Shown: in pieces, positions 49,626-62,764 of the stretch
Position numbering within the stretch: position 1 is the stretch's first letter
Layout of the letters: each line of letters begins with the position of its first letter
Source: Artocarpus heterophyllus
Lineage: Eukaryota > Streptophyta > Magnoliopsida > Rosales > Moraceae
Direction: 5' to 3'
Assembly: GCA_025403435.1 (NCBI GenBank)
Contig: CM046341.1
Coordinates: 9,633,219-9,697,218 of the forward strand
Length of the DNA stretch: 64,000 nt
The notes under the pieces: generated by a model
Database searches by the model: none
Told to the model about the DNA's origin: nothing
The model's input: only the letters and a program-made list of their open reading frames with translations
Made by a program: the position numbers and the translations under genes

Positions 49626-52600
49626 ATGGAGACTTTAATTTATGGAGGCTCCACTGCATCAAACAAGAAGTCTGCCATTGATGATCCTCTAAGTCCATAC
49701 TTTCTCCATCATTCAGATTCTCCTGGTCTTGTTCTTGTCTCTCAACAATTAACAGGAGATAATGATGCCTCCTGAAGTAGAGCAATGACGAAAGCACTTT
49801 CAGCGAAAAACAAACTCGGATTCATTGATGGCTCTCTCAAGAAACCTGACGGTAATGACCTAAATCTTCTCAGTGCATGGATCAGAAATAATAATGTGGT
49901 GCTTTCTTGGATTCTAAACTCTGTGTTTAAAGAAATTTGTGCAAGCATAATTTTTTTTGAATCAGCTCACGAAATATGGCTTTATCTCAAGGATCGTTTT
50001 CAACAACATAATGGTCCAAGAATTTTTCAATTGCGTCGTGATTTGGTGAATCTTCATCAGGATCAAAATTCTGTGAGTGTGTATTTTACAAAATTGAAAA
50101 CACTGTGGGAAGAATTGACTAATTTCAGGCCTGTTTGCACCTGTGGTAACTGTACCTGTGGAGGAGTCAAAGATCTCAATTCTTTCTTTCACATGGAATA
50201 CATCATGGCCTTTCTCATGGGTTTGAATGATTCCTTCGCTCAAGTCAGAGGTCAATTGTTGTTGATGGATCCTCTCCCACCTATCAATAAAGTGTTTTCT
50301 CTGGTTTCCCAAGAGGAACGGCAGAGACAAATTGGATCTCACACTAGCACTGATTCTACTAATAGCATGGCATTTGCCACTAAATCTAACGTTTCTAAGA
50401 AGTTTAGTAATAATGTTACTAATCACAGTCCTGCTACTGGAGGCTACAACAATCAGAAGAAAGAAAGACCATTTTGCACACATTGTAACTTCCATGGTCA
50501 TACCATTGAGAAGTGTTAAAAGCTTCACGGCTATCCCCCTGGTTTCAAACAACGCCAAAGGAAGTCACCATCCTCTGGAGGCTTTCAAAGTGCTGCTATC
50601 AATTAAGTTTCTGACCAGCCATGTCTTGAAACTAAAGGAAACAAAGATAATGTTGATGTTGGACATTTCATCCACGGCCTCAGCACTAATCAATATCAAC
50701 AATTGATGACAATGTTTTCAAACCATTTGTCTTCGTCGGTCAAGCCTCCTGATCCACAAAACATCCCCTCCACCTCATATTCTACAGGTATATGTTTTTC
50801 CATATCTTCGAATCCTATCCTTTCTTTTACAAAATTCTGGATAGTTGATTCAGGTGCCTCTAGGCATATATGTTCTAATGCCACTATGTTTGATTCTATG
50901 ACTCCAATTAAGAATTCCACTGTTACCTTGCCAAACCATATTCGCATTCCTGTTCATTTTAGTGGAAATGTTACGATACATCCAAAGTTGATTCTCAAGG
51001 ATGTTCTATATGTCCCTCAATTCAAATTTAACTTACTATCAGTAAATGCACTCACAACTGATTCTCAGATTACAGTGGGTTTCTTTCCTGATCATTTCGT
51101 GATTCAGGACATCAACAACAAGAAGATGATTGGCAAGGGTGAAAAGCTTGAAGAACTATATGTTCTTGATGCGAGTACTTCGAACACAGATTCTTCTGTC
51201 AACAGTGTTTCAACTCGTATTTGGCACAATAGACTTGGACATTTATCATCCAAAAGATTGGAAGTTTTGAAGAATCAGTTGAATTGTGATAACTTCCATT
51301 TCCGTGCTCATGACCCTTGTTACATTTGCCCCTTGGCTAAACAAAGAAGATTGCCATTTGTTTCAAATAATCACATGTCTCCATTTCCATTTGATTTGAT
51401 TCACTGTGACATTTGGGGACCATATCATGAAACTGCCTATTCTGGTCACAGATATTTTTTGACCTTAGTGGATGATTGTACACGATTTACTTGGGTGTTT
51501 TTACTCAAGCAGAAATCTGATGTGACTGTTGTGATTCCAAAGTTTTTCAATATGATTGAAACTCAGTTCAACAGCAGGATTAAACATTTCAGATCTGATA
51601 ATGCAAGGGAATTGGCCTTTACTGAATTCTTCAATAATAAAGGCGTCTTGCACCAATTTTCTTGTGTTGAAAGGCCTCAGCAAAACTCTGTTGTTGAAAG
51701 AAAACATCAACATCTATTGAATGTTGCTCGTGCCTTATACTTTCAATCTCGAATTCCCATTAAATTTTGGACTGAGTGTGTCCTTACTGCCACATTTCTA
51801 ATCAATAGAACACCATCTCCTTTACTGCAACATAGGACCCCTTATGAGGTACTATATAAATCAGCCATAGATTATTCAATTTTCAAAGTATTTGGCTGCC
51901 TAGCTTTTGCTTCAACTCTCCCTACTCAACGCACAAAATTTCATCCTAGAGCACGAGTATGTGTTTTTCTTGGATATCCTACTGGTATAAAAGGATACAA
52001 GTTATTTGATGTGGAAACAAAAGAAATCTTTGTATCTAGAGATGTGGTGTTTCATGAAGAAGTTTTTCCCTTTCATTCTGTTGTCACTACAGATTCCTTG
52101 GTAGACCCGTTTTCTACTCTTGTTCTACTAATTCCATCTGTTGAGGTTCCATCTCCAATTCCACCATCTGTAGAAGACACACAACCATCTGTGCCTGACA
52201 TTAATGGGGACTCCCTAACCAATCCTTCTATTATTACGATGCTTGTACCACTTAGAAGAACATCACGAGTCATCAAAACCCCATCTTACTTGCAAGATTT
52301 CCATTGCAACTTACTGTCTCACCACAACAACAATGATCGTACAACTCCATATCCTTTGTCCAAATACATATCCTATAACTCTCTTTCCAAACCACACCAA
52401 CATTTTGCCCTAACTATTTCTTCTCAATATGAACCTCAATTTTATCATCAGGCAGTCAAGTTTTCTCACTGGAGAGACGCTATGAAAGCTGAATTGGATG
52501 CTATGGAGACCAACAATACTTGGTCAATTGTTCCTTTGCCACACGGGAAACATGCCATTGGCTGCAAATGGATATACAAAATCAAATATAACTCTGATGG

Positions 52601-53984
52601 CTCTATAGAAAGGCACAAAGCTCGCTTAGTTGCCAAAGGGTACACCCAACAAGAAGGTGTAGACTTTGTGGAAACTTTCTCACCTGTGGCAAAACTTGTT
52701 ACTGTGAAATTATTGTTGGCCCTTGCTACCATTCAATCTTGGCATTTAGTTCAGCTAGATGTGAACAATGCTTTTCTTAATGGGGACTTATTCGAAGAAG
52801 TTTATATGGAACTTCCTCTTGGTTACTGCAGCAAGGGGGAGACCATTACTAACAAAGGCAAATCAGTTTGTAAGCTACATAAGTCCATCTATGGACTCAA
52901 ACAAGCATCACGACAGTGGTTCTCTAAATTTTCTCACTCTCTAATTGAGTTTGGGTTTATCCAATCCAAGTCAGACTATTCACTATTCACAAAAGGCTCA
53001 GGTCCCTCATTTGTAGCACTCTTAGTATATGTTGATGACATTATCATTTCAAGGCCATCAATTGAGGTCATTAATTCCCTGAAAACATTCCTTCATAGGA
53101 AGTTCAAACTCAAGGATTTGGGCAATCTGAAATATTTTCTTGGTCTTGAGATAGCTCGATCTGCCAAAGGAATTGTTCTTTCTCAAAGACATTATACCTT
53201 GCAGCTATTAGAGGATGTTGGTTTCCTTGCTGCCAAACCCACGTCTGAACCTATGGATCCAAATTTGAATCTCAATGCTACTGATGGTGACCCTCTTGCC
53301 GATGTATCCCAATATCGACGGCTCATTGGTCGCCTATTATATCTCACCTTGTCTAGACTAGATATTACTTTTGCTGTGCACAGGTTAAGCCAATTTCTTT
53401 CACATCCACGAGTCCTGCACTTGCACGCAGCACATCATCTTCTCCGATACTTAAAGGCTCATCCAGGTCAAGGATTATTCTTTTCATCATCTCCTTCTCT
53501 AAAATTGACCGCCTTCTCTGACGCAGATTGGGGCTTTTGCCCAGATTCTAGAAAATCTATCACTGGTTTTTGTGTGTTCTTGGGACACTCTTTGATCTCT
53601 TGGAAAGCCAAGAAACAAACAACTGTTTCTAGATCTTCAGCTGAGGCAGAATACAGAGCCCTGGCAGCCACAACAAGTGAGTTGGTTTGGTTGAAACAAT
53701 TGTTGAAAGATTTTCAAGTTAACACCTCCATGTCAGCCCTTCTTTTTTGTGACAACCAAGCTGCTATACACAGGGCTTCTAATCCAAAGTTTCATGAACG
53801 AACTAAACACATTGAGATAGATTGCCATTTTGTTCGTGATAAGATCACTGAGGGCATCATCAAAATTATGCCTATTCGATCTCAACATCAACTTGCAGAT
53901 ATGTTCACCAAGCCCTTACCTTCCTCCTCCTTACTTCCACTCTTATCCAAGATGGCTGTAAAAGACATTTACACTCCATCTTGA
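49626..53984 (+). pseudogene. copia gag-pol polyprotein, three premature stops
   Basis: A single frame from ATG 49626 to TGA 53984, 1452 codons before the final stop. It is broken at TGA 49773-49775 (tryptophan position after LTGDNDAS), TAA 50517-50519 (in the CCHC zinc knuckle, after HTIEKC) and TAA 50604-50606. Order: Gag; protease DSGASRH (~50850); integrase zinc motif HNRLGH...CYIC (~51228-51330) and catalytic D, D, E within HCDIWG, SDNA and VVERKH (51405-51700); reverse transcriptase with QLDVNNAFLNG and YVDDI (~53027); RNase H with DADWG and SSAEAEYRA (53520-53660). This order marks it as copia, not gypsy. From 50607 the frame stays open to the end. The lesions are all in the gag part, so it cannot make full Gag. 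Confidence 0.95.
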
Positions 53985-53991
53985 GGGGGAG
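53981..53991 (+). promoter_or_regulatory. Polypurine tract of the copia element
   Basis: TTGAGGGGGAG, immediately before the 3' LTR; primes plus-strand DNA synthesis in such elements. Confidence 0.85.
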
Positions 53992-54236
53992 TTTTAGAGA
54001 TAATAGTTTGTTACAAATCTGTTATAAATATAGTTACACATCAATTAGTTTGTTAGACAGTTTGTTAGACAATTTGTTAGAAGACCTTGAGTCACCAAAC
54101 TGTAATTTAATTCTTCTTTGGTTTTACTTGTATAAAAGGACTCGACTCTTGTACTCAGAATAGAGTAATAAAACATAACTTTTCCTCTCTCTAGAACTTC
54201 TATGTTTCTTCGTTTTTCCCTCTCTAGATTTCAACA
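53992..54236 (+). repeat. 3' LTR of the copia element
   Basis: 245 bp, about 97.6 percent identical to the 5' LTR by eye (six differences). Confidence 0.95.
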
Positions 54237-54241
54237 TGTGA

Positions 54242-55274
54242 AGCTGCAAATTTTCTAACGGTACTATTCTTCAATATAATGTAAAATTGCTTACTTGCAT
54301 GTCAGACAAGGTGATGTGATTAAAATTAAGATTAATGAGAAATTTTATGAATAAAGATTGGGAATTTTTAGACTTTCATTATTAGACGTCTTGTGATATC
54401 AAAATGTGATATTTCATGAAAAATATATATTTGAATGCTCTTCTTCAACAACTATATGATAGCCTATACGGGTCCATGGAAATTTATTTCCTTGATAGTG
54501 ACTTTTGGAGCAAGATTTCGTCCAACATCAAATTAATGTCCTTATACAAGAAAATAAAATCAAACAAGAAGATTAGTCAACAACGTTAAGAAAAACTTAA
54601 AGAGCACAAAGAAAACCTTAGAAACAACATAAGTAAAAACAGTAGTCCAATACAATTGCCTCAAGGCTTTGTATTGAGAATTGTATTTCTGATCATTTCC
54701 TCCCAATTTGAAGGGATTTAGTACATGGACAATTAGGGAGTTTAGTCTTCAATAAATACGAGGGTTATTTCTCTCTTATTAAATCATAAATTATTTACTT
54801 TTTGTGTGTTACAACTGGTAAAATAATTAATATACTTCATTGTCATTGAATGACTCTGATCATTGACCGTTTCGGTGCTTGATGATGCTTGGCGACCTTT
54901 GATTTTCTTGTTAAGGCTGGAGCATAGGTTCACCAGCTGTGGCCTTAACACAAGCTCGAGTCTTAGCACATGCTTGGGCCTAGCATGTGCTTAGGTCTTA
55001 ACACATGATTGGATCTCAACACATGCTTGGAGGTTAGGTTTGTCGTGACTTTTTTACGCTTTTTATTGCCTCCAAAAAATCCACCCAACAAAGACTATTT
55101 TAACATACTCTTTTCCAATCCAGTGGATTGTAAGAAAGTTTGGTCTAGGGTGTTTTGCTCATTATACTTGGAATTATGTGTCTCCAAGCCATAGACTCCA
55201 GCTTACAATCTGCAAAGGCCAACGAACCCCAAGTCTAGGCTCTTTTTTTTTTTTTTTAATGATTTGGGACTAGA
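54242..55274. other. Intergenic, nothing recognised
   Basis: AT-rich. The words 'CAACACATGCTTGG', 'TAGCACATGCTTGGGCC' and 'TAACACATGATTGG' repeat at 54964-55030. No gene seen. Confidence 0.5.
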
Positions 55275-55279
55275 ATATT

Positions 55280-57882
55280 TGTCACGACCCAAAACTAGGG
55301 TATAACATAGAGGCTCAGTTTAAGAAAAATAGGTTAAGTTTAAGAGGATTTTTGAAAGAATCGAGATTAAAATGTTAAAAACTGTATGATTTCATTTATT
55401 AATATTTTTTTTCTCAAACCAAGATCAATATAAAAAAAATATTAGAACTTAAGGTATTATTGGGGAAAATAATTCTTTTTGTTCTTAAGTTGAATGAATT
55501 CCTAAGTCTATAAATTTTATATTCTGAAAGACTTTGCTAAATAATCTAATTTAATTAACAAAAACACATATTAAGAAACATACGTCACAACCACATGAAT
55601 TTGAAAATCTGACTCGGCATCAGTTCGAGGATTCACGTTGAAATCCCATATCTAAACATATAATAGAAATAACCATAAACATCACATTAATGATACAACC
55701 GACATCCAACCACAATCTTGAAAGTTAAAGGGAAGTCCAAAATAGAAAGGAAGGTCTAAAAGCTTAATTATTACATGCCTTGACTTAAGAAGAAAACGAA
55801 ACAACCGCAACAGGAAAATGTAATGACACGAGGTATGTCTCAACCTTGAGATTTGCAACTGCCACGGTTCACTTAGCACAGTTCTTAGCACCGCCTGGAG
55901 GGGGTTAAGTAAAATAAAAAAATAAGCGAAAGACTCAGTAGGATATTATTTAATAAACTTTGCATATTAAAAAAATATTTAAGCATGAACATTTAAATAA
56001 TTAAGTAAAGAGAGATGAAGTAGTCCTATTCTCAGGTCTCAACAATATATATCATATACCGACATACTTACAATGCTTTAGCTAATTGCCCATACTGCGG
56101 AGTGCCTCGATCGAAGTTTAAGGTCTTGCACCAAGGTTATATCTCATAACCCGATTTTTGTGGCTATAAAATCAACCACCAAAGGACCTACACATTCGTG
56201 GTGGCATTTGAAAACTCAACCGCCAAAAGACTTGCACATTTGTGGCGGCATTTGAAAAATTGTTATGCTCGGAATATTTATTCTGAGACTAAAATATGAG
56301 AACATAGCAATATTTACATACATATACTTTTCGCAAGCATTTAGTTATGAGAAAGAATACTACATAAACAATTTATTTGGAACATGCTCATCTCAAAGTA
56401 TAGCATTATGGCCGCAACAAAATCAAATACAACATTGTTATTAAAAAAAGATTAGAAATCCTACCTCTTTACTAATACAACTTACAGATACTCTTAATTC
56501 TCACGAGTTCTGTCCGATGCAACGTTAGCTCCTAGCACTGCCCAAAACTTAAAAGTTCTCTAATAAAGTCAACGAACAACAAATAAGAACATAATCAAGT
56601 TTCTAATTTTCTGCTATGTGTAAATGGACCATTTGTATGACTTTTTGTAAATATATGATTTTAGAATGTAATTTATTTTCCTAATACGTTAAAACATGAA
56701 AATAATGCCCTTAGAGGTGTTTTTTCACTGTGGGACATGGAAGGGCCGAACTGGAGCATTTCGAGAGACATGAGGAGCTCAGGTGGAAGTGACAGCAGCC
56801 ATGGCTGCCACCCCCATTCGACCGCCATATAAAGGGGTGGTCGACTGCCCCTGCTTAGAACTAGGCTCCACCCAGTTCATCTCCGCCGTGCCCTGTTTTG
56901 TTTCCAACTTGGATTGTTCACTCCAAATCTGTTTTCAATACTCAAATATGGTTTAAAAAATCAAGATAACATATAAGAACATAGAGGAACATTTTACATC
57001 AAATTTTCACGTTCAACTCACAATCTAAACCATCCAAACTTGAAATTTTACAAACTAAGTAAAAAACATGTCTAAATCAGATTTTGAGCTCTAAATCATA
57101 GAAATATCGATTATACAATTAAGCAATTAACATCTATAACATGTTTTTAAGAATAATCTTGAATCAAACATCGAATTATTACTTGCTTACAACGTATAAA
57201 TTTAGATTTTGATATGCAACTTATTTTCAATATAGAGACTTCGAAACAAAACTAACCTTTATAAAGCCACAACTCAGATAATAAACACGAATTTTTGAGT
57301 AAATGCGTCATACACAAGGTTTGTAAATGGAAGATTTTAATCGTTTTTAACATCTAACCTCGAATAGTTGAAAAATGGATGCTTGGGTTGATGGTTCAGC
57401 CTCTGCTCGTGTTCAATGGCTAATTTCTTTAAGTCTGGGATTTTGAGGCAGACTAGATAAAAAAGAAAGAGAGAACACATGAGAGAGAAGAAGAGATGGG
57501 AGGTCTGAGATTTCTGAGTGTCTTTCTTGGGTTTTGTTTGAGTGGAGTATGTGGCTTCATGGTGAAACAAGGGGTTGTCTGGGTGGCTTATTCTTTCTGA
57601 CTCGGAAGTTGGAGTTGTGAAGTTCCAAGTATAAACTTCACATGAAAAACTGAAAGGGTGTCTAGTAAAGTTGCTTTGTAGTTTTTGTAAAATGTTGGGG
57701 TTTCATTTGGGATTAGTGGAATATATGTGGTTTAAATAAAGAGGTAAAAATATGAAAAATAATAAAGTATATATATTTTATATTTTGAAATTTGAGACCA
57801 TTAATAAAAATTTAAACTTGATTGGCACATTAATTAACCATTTTTACACACTAATTGAAATTAATCTAAATGGAATATTACA
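55280..57882 (-). mobile_element. Solo LTR, gypsy chromovirus type, minus strand
   Basis: A 2603-bp LTR. On + it starts TGTCACGACCC, the reverse complement of the GGGTCGTGACA 3' end; on - its start is TGTAATATTCC. It is flanked by perfect 5-bp duplications ATATT (55275-55279, 57883-57887). Read on the minus strand it holds a CT-rich leader (~57500-57460), donor-like TTCGAG/GTTAGA (57359/57358), AGAGGTAGGATTTCT (56469-56455), a pair of covarying hairpins and TACTGAGTCTTTCGCTTATT near its 3' end, all shared in kind and order with the 15880-18061 LTR. No internal domain remains. Confidence 0.87.
56173..56252. repeat. Two tandem hairpins with a compensatory base change
   Basis: Two 44-bp units. 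Unit 1 has stem CCACCA (56176-56181) with TGGTGG (56199-56204). Unit 2 has CCGCCA (56220-56225) with TGGCGG (56243-56248). The third position changes A to G and its partner T to C, so both stems stay perfect. The loops are 17 nt. Confidence 0.85.
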
Positions 57883-57887
57883 ATATT

Positions 57888-59020
57888 GATTCAAAATCAT
57901 CATTACAATTAGATAGAGCGACTCTAGAAGGTGAAATCGGACATGAGGAAAGGGGGTTTGATATGGATATCTTAAAGGATCCATTATATTCTTTAATGGT
58001 TGAAAGAGATAGTTATTTCTTCTTCACAATTGTTCCGTATATAAAAACTTCCTAGACTTTTGCAGCAATGATAACGTGATTAGCAGCTCTCTTTGCTGAT
58101 TGCGTGAGAAATTCTAAGATTAATGCAAACAATAATGATATTACTCTTGTCCGAGGCAAGATTACAATATACACAAGGAATTTATATCTAAATTTATGTC
58201 GAGTGTATTGGCAATACAGTTAGAACTAAAAGTTGAAACAATTTTATCATAAGATATGAGAGATTTACATGGTATCAATTTGAACGTTAGTTTTACGAGT
58301 CCTTTCAAAGTAGTTACCGTTTATTAGCCAGATACTTGGTAGGAAATGAATATGAGAAGACAATCTTGGGTGGATTTATCGACTGGAGAATCTTCTAAAG
58401 ATAGATGCCTTGAAGTCGATAATGCACTAGAAATCAACTATTGCTTAATTGCTCATAAACAAATATAAATTGTTGCATTAGGTTCTTAGAACAAACTGGT
58501 AGATCTGAAAATTTTCGGAAACAAATTAAGCAAAAACATAGAGAGGAAAAAGTCATTCCTAAACACAAAACTTGTAGTAGGAAGAGTTTTAAATTGAGAA
58601 AATCTTAAAGTTTTTCTCTTAGGTTTCTTGTGTGCCATTTATTCCTAAGTTTGTTTTGTTTGCATGTGGTTTGTTTTTCCTTTATTTTTTAGGTTTTTTA
58701 CTCTCTTTTTTTATTCTCATCTCATATAATAATAGTGGCAATTTACAAATAACATCCTCTAGGGATTTATTTGATATAAGAGATTTGCATTGCAGATCTT
58801 TATATTCAAAACCATTAGTTCAAACCACAAAATTCAAAATCATATCAACAACACATCAAATACGTCATTTTTACACATTTTAATGACAAATATAACAATA
58901 ATATTAACGTTTGCTCTCAATCAGCGCTTACGGTGACAAATTGACTTATTAGTTCATATTGCAGAAAGTATATGCTGCAACCATGGAATAGACAGCATAA
59001 TTGAAGTTGTTTCACCTAAC
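57888..59020. other. Intergenic, nothing clearly recognised
   Basis: 57888-58560 is less AT-rich with some open stretches (57870-58055 on +) but no known domain. The rest is AT-rich up to the GST fragment. Confidence 0.45.
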
Positions 59021-59023
59021 CCC

Positions 59024-59337
59024 ATGTTTGTCAAAAAGTTAAGCTTGTGGGGTTTTGGGTTAGCCCACTTGCGCGCAGAGTGGAGTGGGTTCTGAAGCTT
59101 AAGGGTGTTGAATACGAGTTTATAGAAGAAGATAACTTCAACAAAAGTCCTCTTCTTCTTAAACTCAATCCGGTGCATAAGAAGGTCCCTTGTCTGGTTT
59201 ACGACAACAAAGTGATTGCCGAATCACTTGTCGTTCTTGAGTTCATCGATTAGGTTTGGAAGCAAAACCCACTCTTGCCTCAAGATCCTCATGAAAGAGC
59301 CAAGACAAGATTTTGGGCTAAATTTGCTGAAGAAAAG
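59024..59337 (+). pseudogene. Tau-class glutathione S-transferase, exon 1 fragment
   Basis: Tau GSTs conjugate glutathione to electrophiles in the cytosol. This copy keeps most of the N-terminal thioredoxin-like domain: [14 protein letters not shown] (the serine of WVSP is the usual catalytic residue), [30 protein letters not shown] and [12 protein letters not shown]. Then TAG (59251-59253) replaces a usual acidic codon, after which VWKQNPLLPQDPHERAKTRF continues to AEEK and a donor site GTAGTT at 59338, the family's usual intron place. The nearest upstream ATG (59024) is out of frame with the body because of the A-run near 59033. No second exon (C-terminal helical domain) was found downstream. 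It is a truncated, dead copy. Confidence 0.88.
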
Positions 59338-59339
59338 GT

Positions 59340-61989
59340 AGTTTAATTACATGGGCAGTACTTGTTATATATTTCCTTTCCTAAACGATTTTCTTTTTAA
59401 TTTTTTTTGCAATTTATTTCATTTCCTTTATTTCATTAGAAAGTAATTTACCTGGATAAAAGGGATTAAAACAGAAACCCAATCAAAGTGATCCCTTAGT
59501 TTCTGTCTTGATCTTGATAATATTTAAGGAGTTTTACATGGTAGGTACGTAGGTAGTAGGTATTTTACTATAATGCATGTTTTCAAACGTTAAATTGGGT
59601 CAAAGTTTTATTGAAATGAAAAAATATGCAAAGAAAATTTAAAAAATACGATAAATATGATAGTAGGCCATTTAAAAATCTAAAAATTACAAGGTAAATT
59701 TATGAGTGTGGAATTGAAATAAGATATTGTTTTTAAGAAAAATATGTTTTAAAGATAGAAAAATTTAGTAATTATTATGATGACATTTTTTATATTAGCA
59801 AATTAGGTAATAATTACTTTGATGATTTCTTCCAAATTTGATAAATTTTAATTTTTTTAACAAGATGACTAATAAAATTTTACTTATTTGTCTAAGCTTT
59901 CACTTCTTAAAATAAACAAGTTATTTAGGGAAATTTTCATAAATATCATCTTGAAACTTATTTTTTAAATGTGTCAAAACTTAGCATGATATATGAGTGG
60001 TAACGTGGCATAAAGAAACATATTTTTTAAGTGACGTATAATATCTAATTTTCAAAAGTGTGTTCACATAAATGCCACTTTTTTAGACTCAATTTTCACG
60101 TATATCAGAAAATGTGAAAAATTCTTAGGTCATGCGTCTCATGGGAACATGTTGCGTGTCTCACTAGGACGTTGTGTGTCCTAACGAGAAATTACGTGTC
60201 CTACTAGGACATTTTTACCCCCCCTCTTTCTCTCTCCCTCTCCTCTTTCTTTCTCTCTCTTTCCTTGAAAACATTGGCCTATTTATGGTTTACTGGTGAT
60301 GTCGTTGGACATTACAATCACTGGTGAAGTCACCAACGGCCAAAAAAAAAAAGGGGGAAAAGAAACTAAACACAACAACAACAATAACAAATTTGTCCAA
60401 ATGGACATGTAGCGACGAGAACACATGACGACGATAGGAGAGCAACCTCACTTGCATTTGAAAACGATTTCAATGAAATCGTGTATCCTTAACGCATTTA
60501 ATGCATAAACTTGATTCATCATAATTACTTTCTTGAACGAACCGAAAACCGAATACTAACTCAAAACATATATATGTATATTAATGCATATATTGATAAC
60601 CGAATCACACAATTTATATATACACATGAATACAATAACGTATTCTATGAACAATTCAACCAAAAAATTTGAGAAAATATTTCTCAATAATTCAACATGA
60701 AATTCGCTCTGATGCCACTTGTTAGGAACAAAATCAAACCAAAATTCTACCAAGATCGTTCATGTTGAATCATTGAGAGAAATAATTCTAAATTTGCGGA
60801 AGCGTACATTGATTCATAATCTTGTATTGTTGTGGGTTATTATCTTCCAATCCAATACGTATTCTTTTGAAACTTCAATAAAGATGAGATTTTAGAAAAG
60901 TAGATGTCTATAAACTTTCTGAATTGAACGATACGTATGAATTGGGGACCATAACTAGAACAAATAACTTTAGTTATTTTAGTGTATTTTCAGTTTTACC
61001 CATCATAAAATCTGAAAATTACAAATTGGTATCTACACATATAATAATATTAATAATAACTCATACATTATTTTAATACCTAAAAATAAAGCCTTTTAAC
61101 TTTATCTTAATTATATCACTTTAATTTAGGCTTTACTTTAAAATAGCATTATACAACACATTTAATTACATATGTTGGCCCACATGAAAATATTATTTTC
61201 CAACAAATATTACTTGTTTGATATTGGATACCCGCAAATGAAAGGTTATTTAGGGCCCTATAAAGACCAAGTTCAAAGGTATCATATTCTTAGTGGACGA
61301 CCTACCGAGTACTAAGAAATTTTCAACAATACACACTCTTCCCTTAGAAGTATCATTGAACGAACTTTTGAAGTATGGAAAAAAGTGATTGAAGATCCTA
61401 AGAGATATGCCTAGTTTTTCTTTCACAAAGCTAGTATAGATAGTCATTGCTATCACGACACTACAAAATTATAAAAGGAGACACTCTGTAACTGATCAAC
61501 ATTTTAAGAAAATTATAAATGATCCAAGTAGCATAATTCATAGGCAGAATGAATTGAAGAATTGCAATGATAAAATTGAAGATCAGCCGACTCATATCCC
61601 AAGATCACAAAAAATGGACAAATTACGAGATTACATCGTAAGAAGTACAATGAACGTTTGAAATTATCTATTACATATATTTGTATAAAGTGTGAATTTC
61701 TCTTCTGGACGAGTACTATGATATGCAAAATATAACGTTAGTTCTATCTATTAAGCAAAATTAAATAAAATGATGACTTTTTAAGTATTTTTTTACTTTA
61801 AAAAAAATATAGGTGGATCATATATATTTTTGTTCGTTTATTTTTTCAAAACCCACAAAAAATGGGAAAAAAGTTCATATTTAATTATATAGGAAAATAT
61901 AGAAAAAATCAATTTATAATAAGATTATAAACTATCTTCGTATCTATTTCGGTTATTTACAACTCCGCAACAATTTAGATTTATTGTTT
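59340..61989. other. Intergenic, nothing clearly recognised
   Basis: No second GST exon found. A stretch at 60120-60200 has near-repeats of GTGTC(T/C)(T/C)A...AGGAC; 60215-60265 is a CT run. AT-rich elsewhere. Confidence 0.5.
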
Positions 61990-62125
61990 ACTAAACACAT
62001 AACCCTAGTTTTCAAAGGTTGCGGCACTTTTAAATTTGTGGTTTACCAAACACTTAGCTGCTTTTTACCCTAGCACAGCTCATAGCAATTATTTTGAAAG
62101 CTACAACAATACCAAACGGGCCCTA
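61990..62125. mobile_element. Possible hAT-like MITE remnant
   Basis: TTTACTAAACACATAACCC, GGTTTACCAAACACTTAGC and the end ATACCAAACGGGCCC resemble hAT-like small-element ends. The left end is not defined. Confidence 0.35.
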
Positions 62126-62764
62126 ACTTCAATACAGTAGTTCATATATTTGTGTTTATATTTTTCTGTATAATTCACCCTACTATATACCATTCACTTT
62201 TGTGTGTCAATTTGCACTGCATTCTAACAATTGGACTTTAGACGCAAAAATATTTACCAGTTTAACTGACTGGCAACAGACAAATTTTACATTGGTTTAG
62301 ACTATGGCATGATTTTTTTTCTACTTTTACTAATAATTTATTCTTCATAAATTAATATCATAAAAATTATTATTAATGTGACACAAATATCATCTTAAGA
62401 GAATTTTAAAAGTTTTTGAGTATTTAGCTTGCAAAATTTGCACATTTTAAAAAACTCCATATTGCATAAAATTACACATAATGCACAAAAAAATTTATCG
62501 TAATTAGTTCACATTATGTTATATTTAACAAAAATATGAATTATCAAGAAAATTTACTGTTTAAATCTGAATTAAATTCTAGATTTAAATTAATAAAATT
62601 TTCAGTTATTAAAAAAGAGGGGGTAAATCAAATATTAGAAAGACGAGGAAATAAATGAGGAAGTTTTACGTTTATGGAAGACCAAAATTTATGGCATATA
62701 TTTTCTAAGTTTTACAATTTGTGGCATAAAAAATTACATTGGTATAGATTGTGTTGGTTTGTTT
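62126..62764. other. Intergenic, nothing recognised
   Basis: AT-rich. No gene, RNA or element end seen. Confidence 0.5.

Larger units (their letters stand above)
49272..54236 (+). mobile_element. Ty1/copia LTR retrotransposon, nearly complete
   Basis: 4965 bp with 245-bp LTRs (49272-49516, 53992-54236) between perfect 5-bp duplications TGTGA (49267-49271, 54237-54241). Primer site TGGTATCAGC directly follows the 5' LTR; the polypurine tract GAGGGGGAG directly precedes the 3' LTR. The LTRs differ at six sites by my reading, mostly C/T or A/G, so insertion is fairly recent. One gag-pol frame runs 49626-53984 and holds three stop codons. The compact size and short LTRs suggest an Ale/Retrofit- or Ivana-like lineage, unproven. 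The LTRs do not begin with the usual TG. Confidence 0.96.

Noticed and set aside
50696..52732. Minus-strand open frames within the copia element
   Set aside because: They are antisense shadows of the pol frame with no domains.
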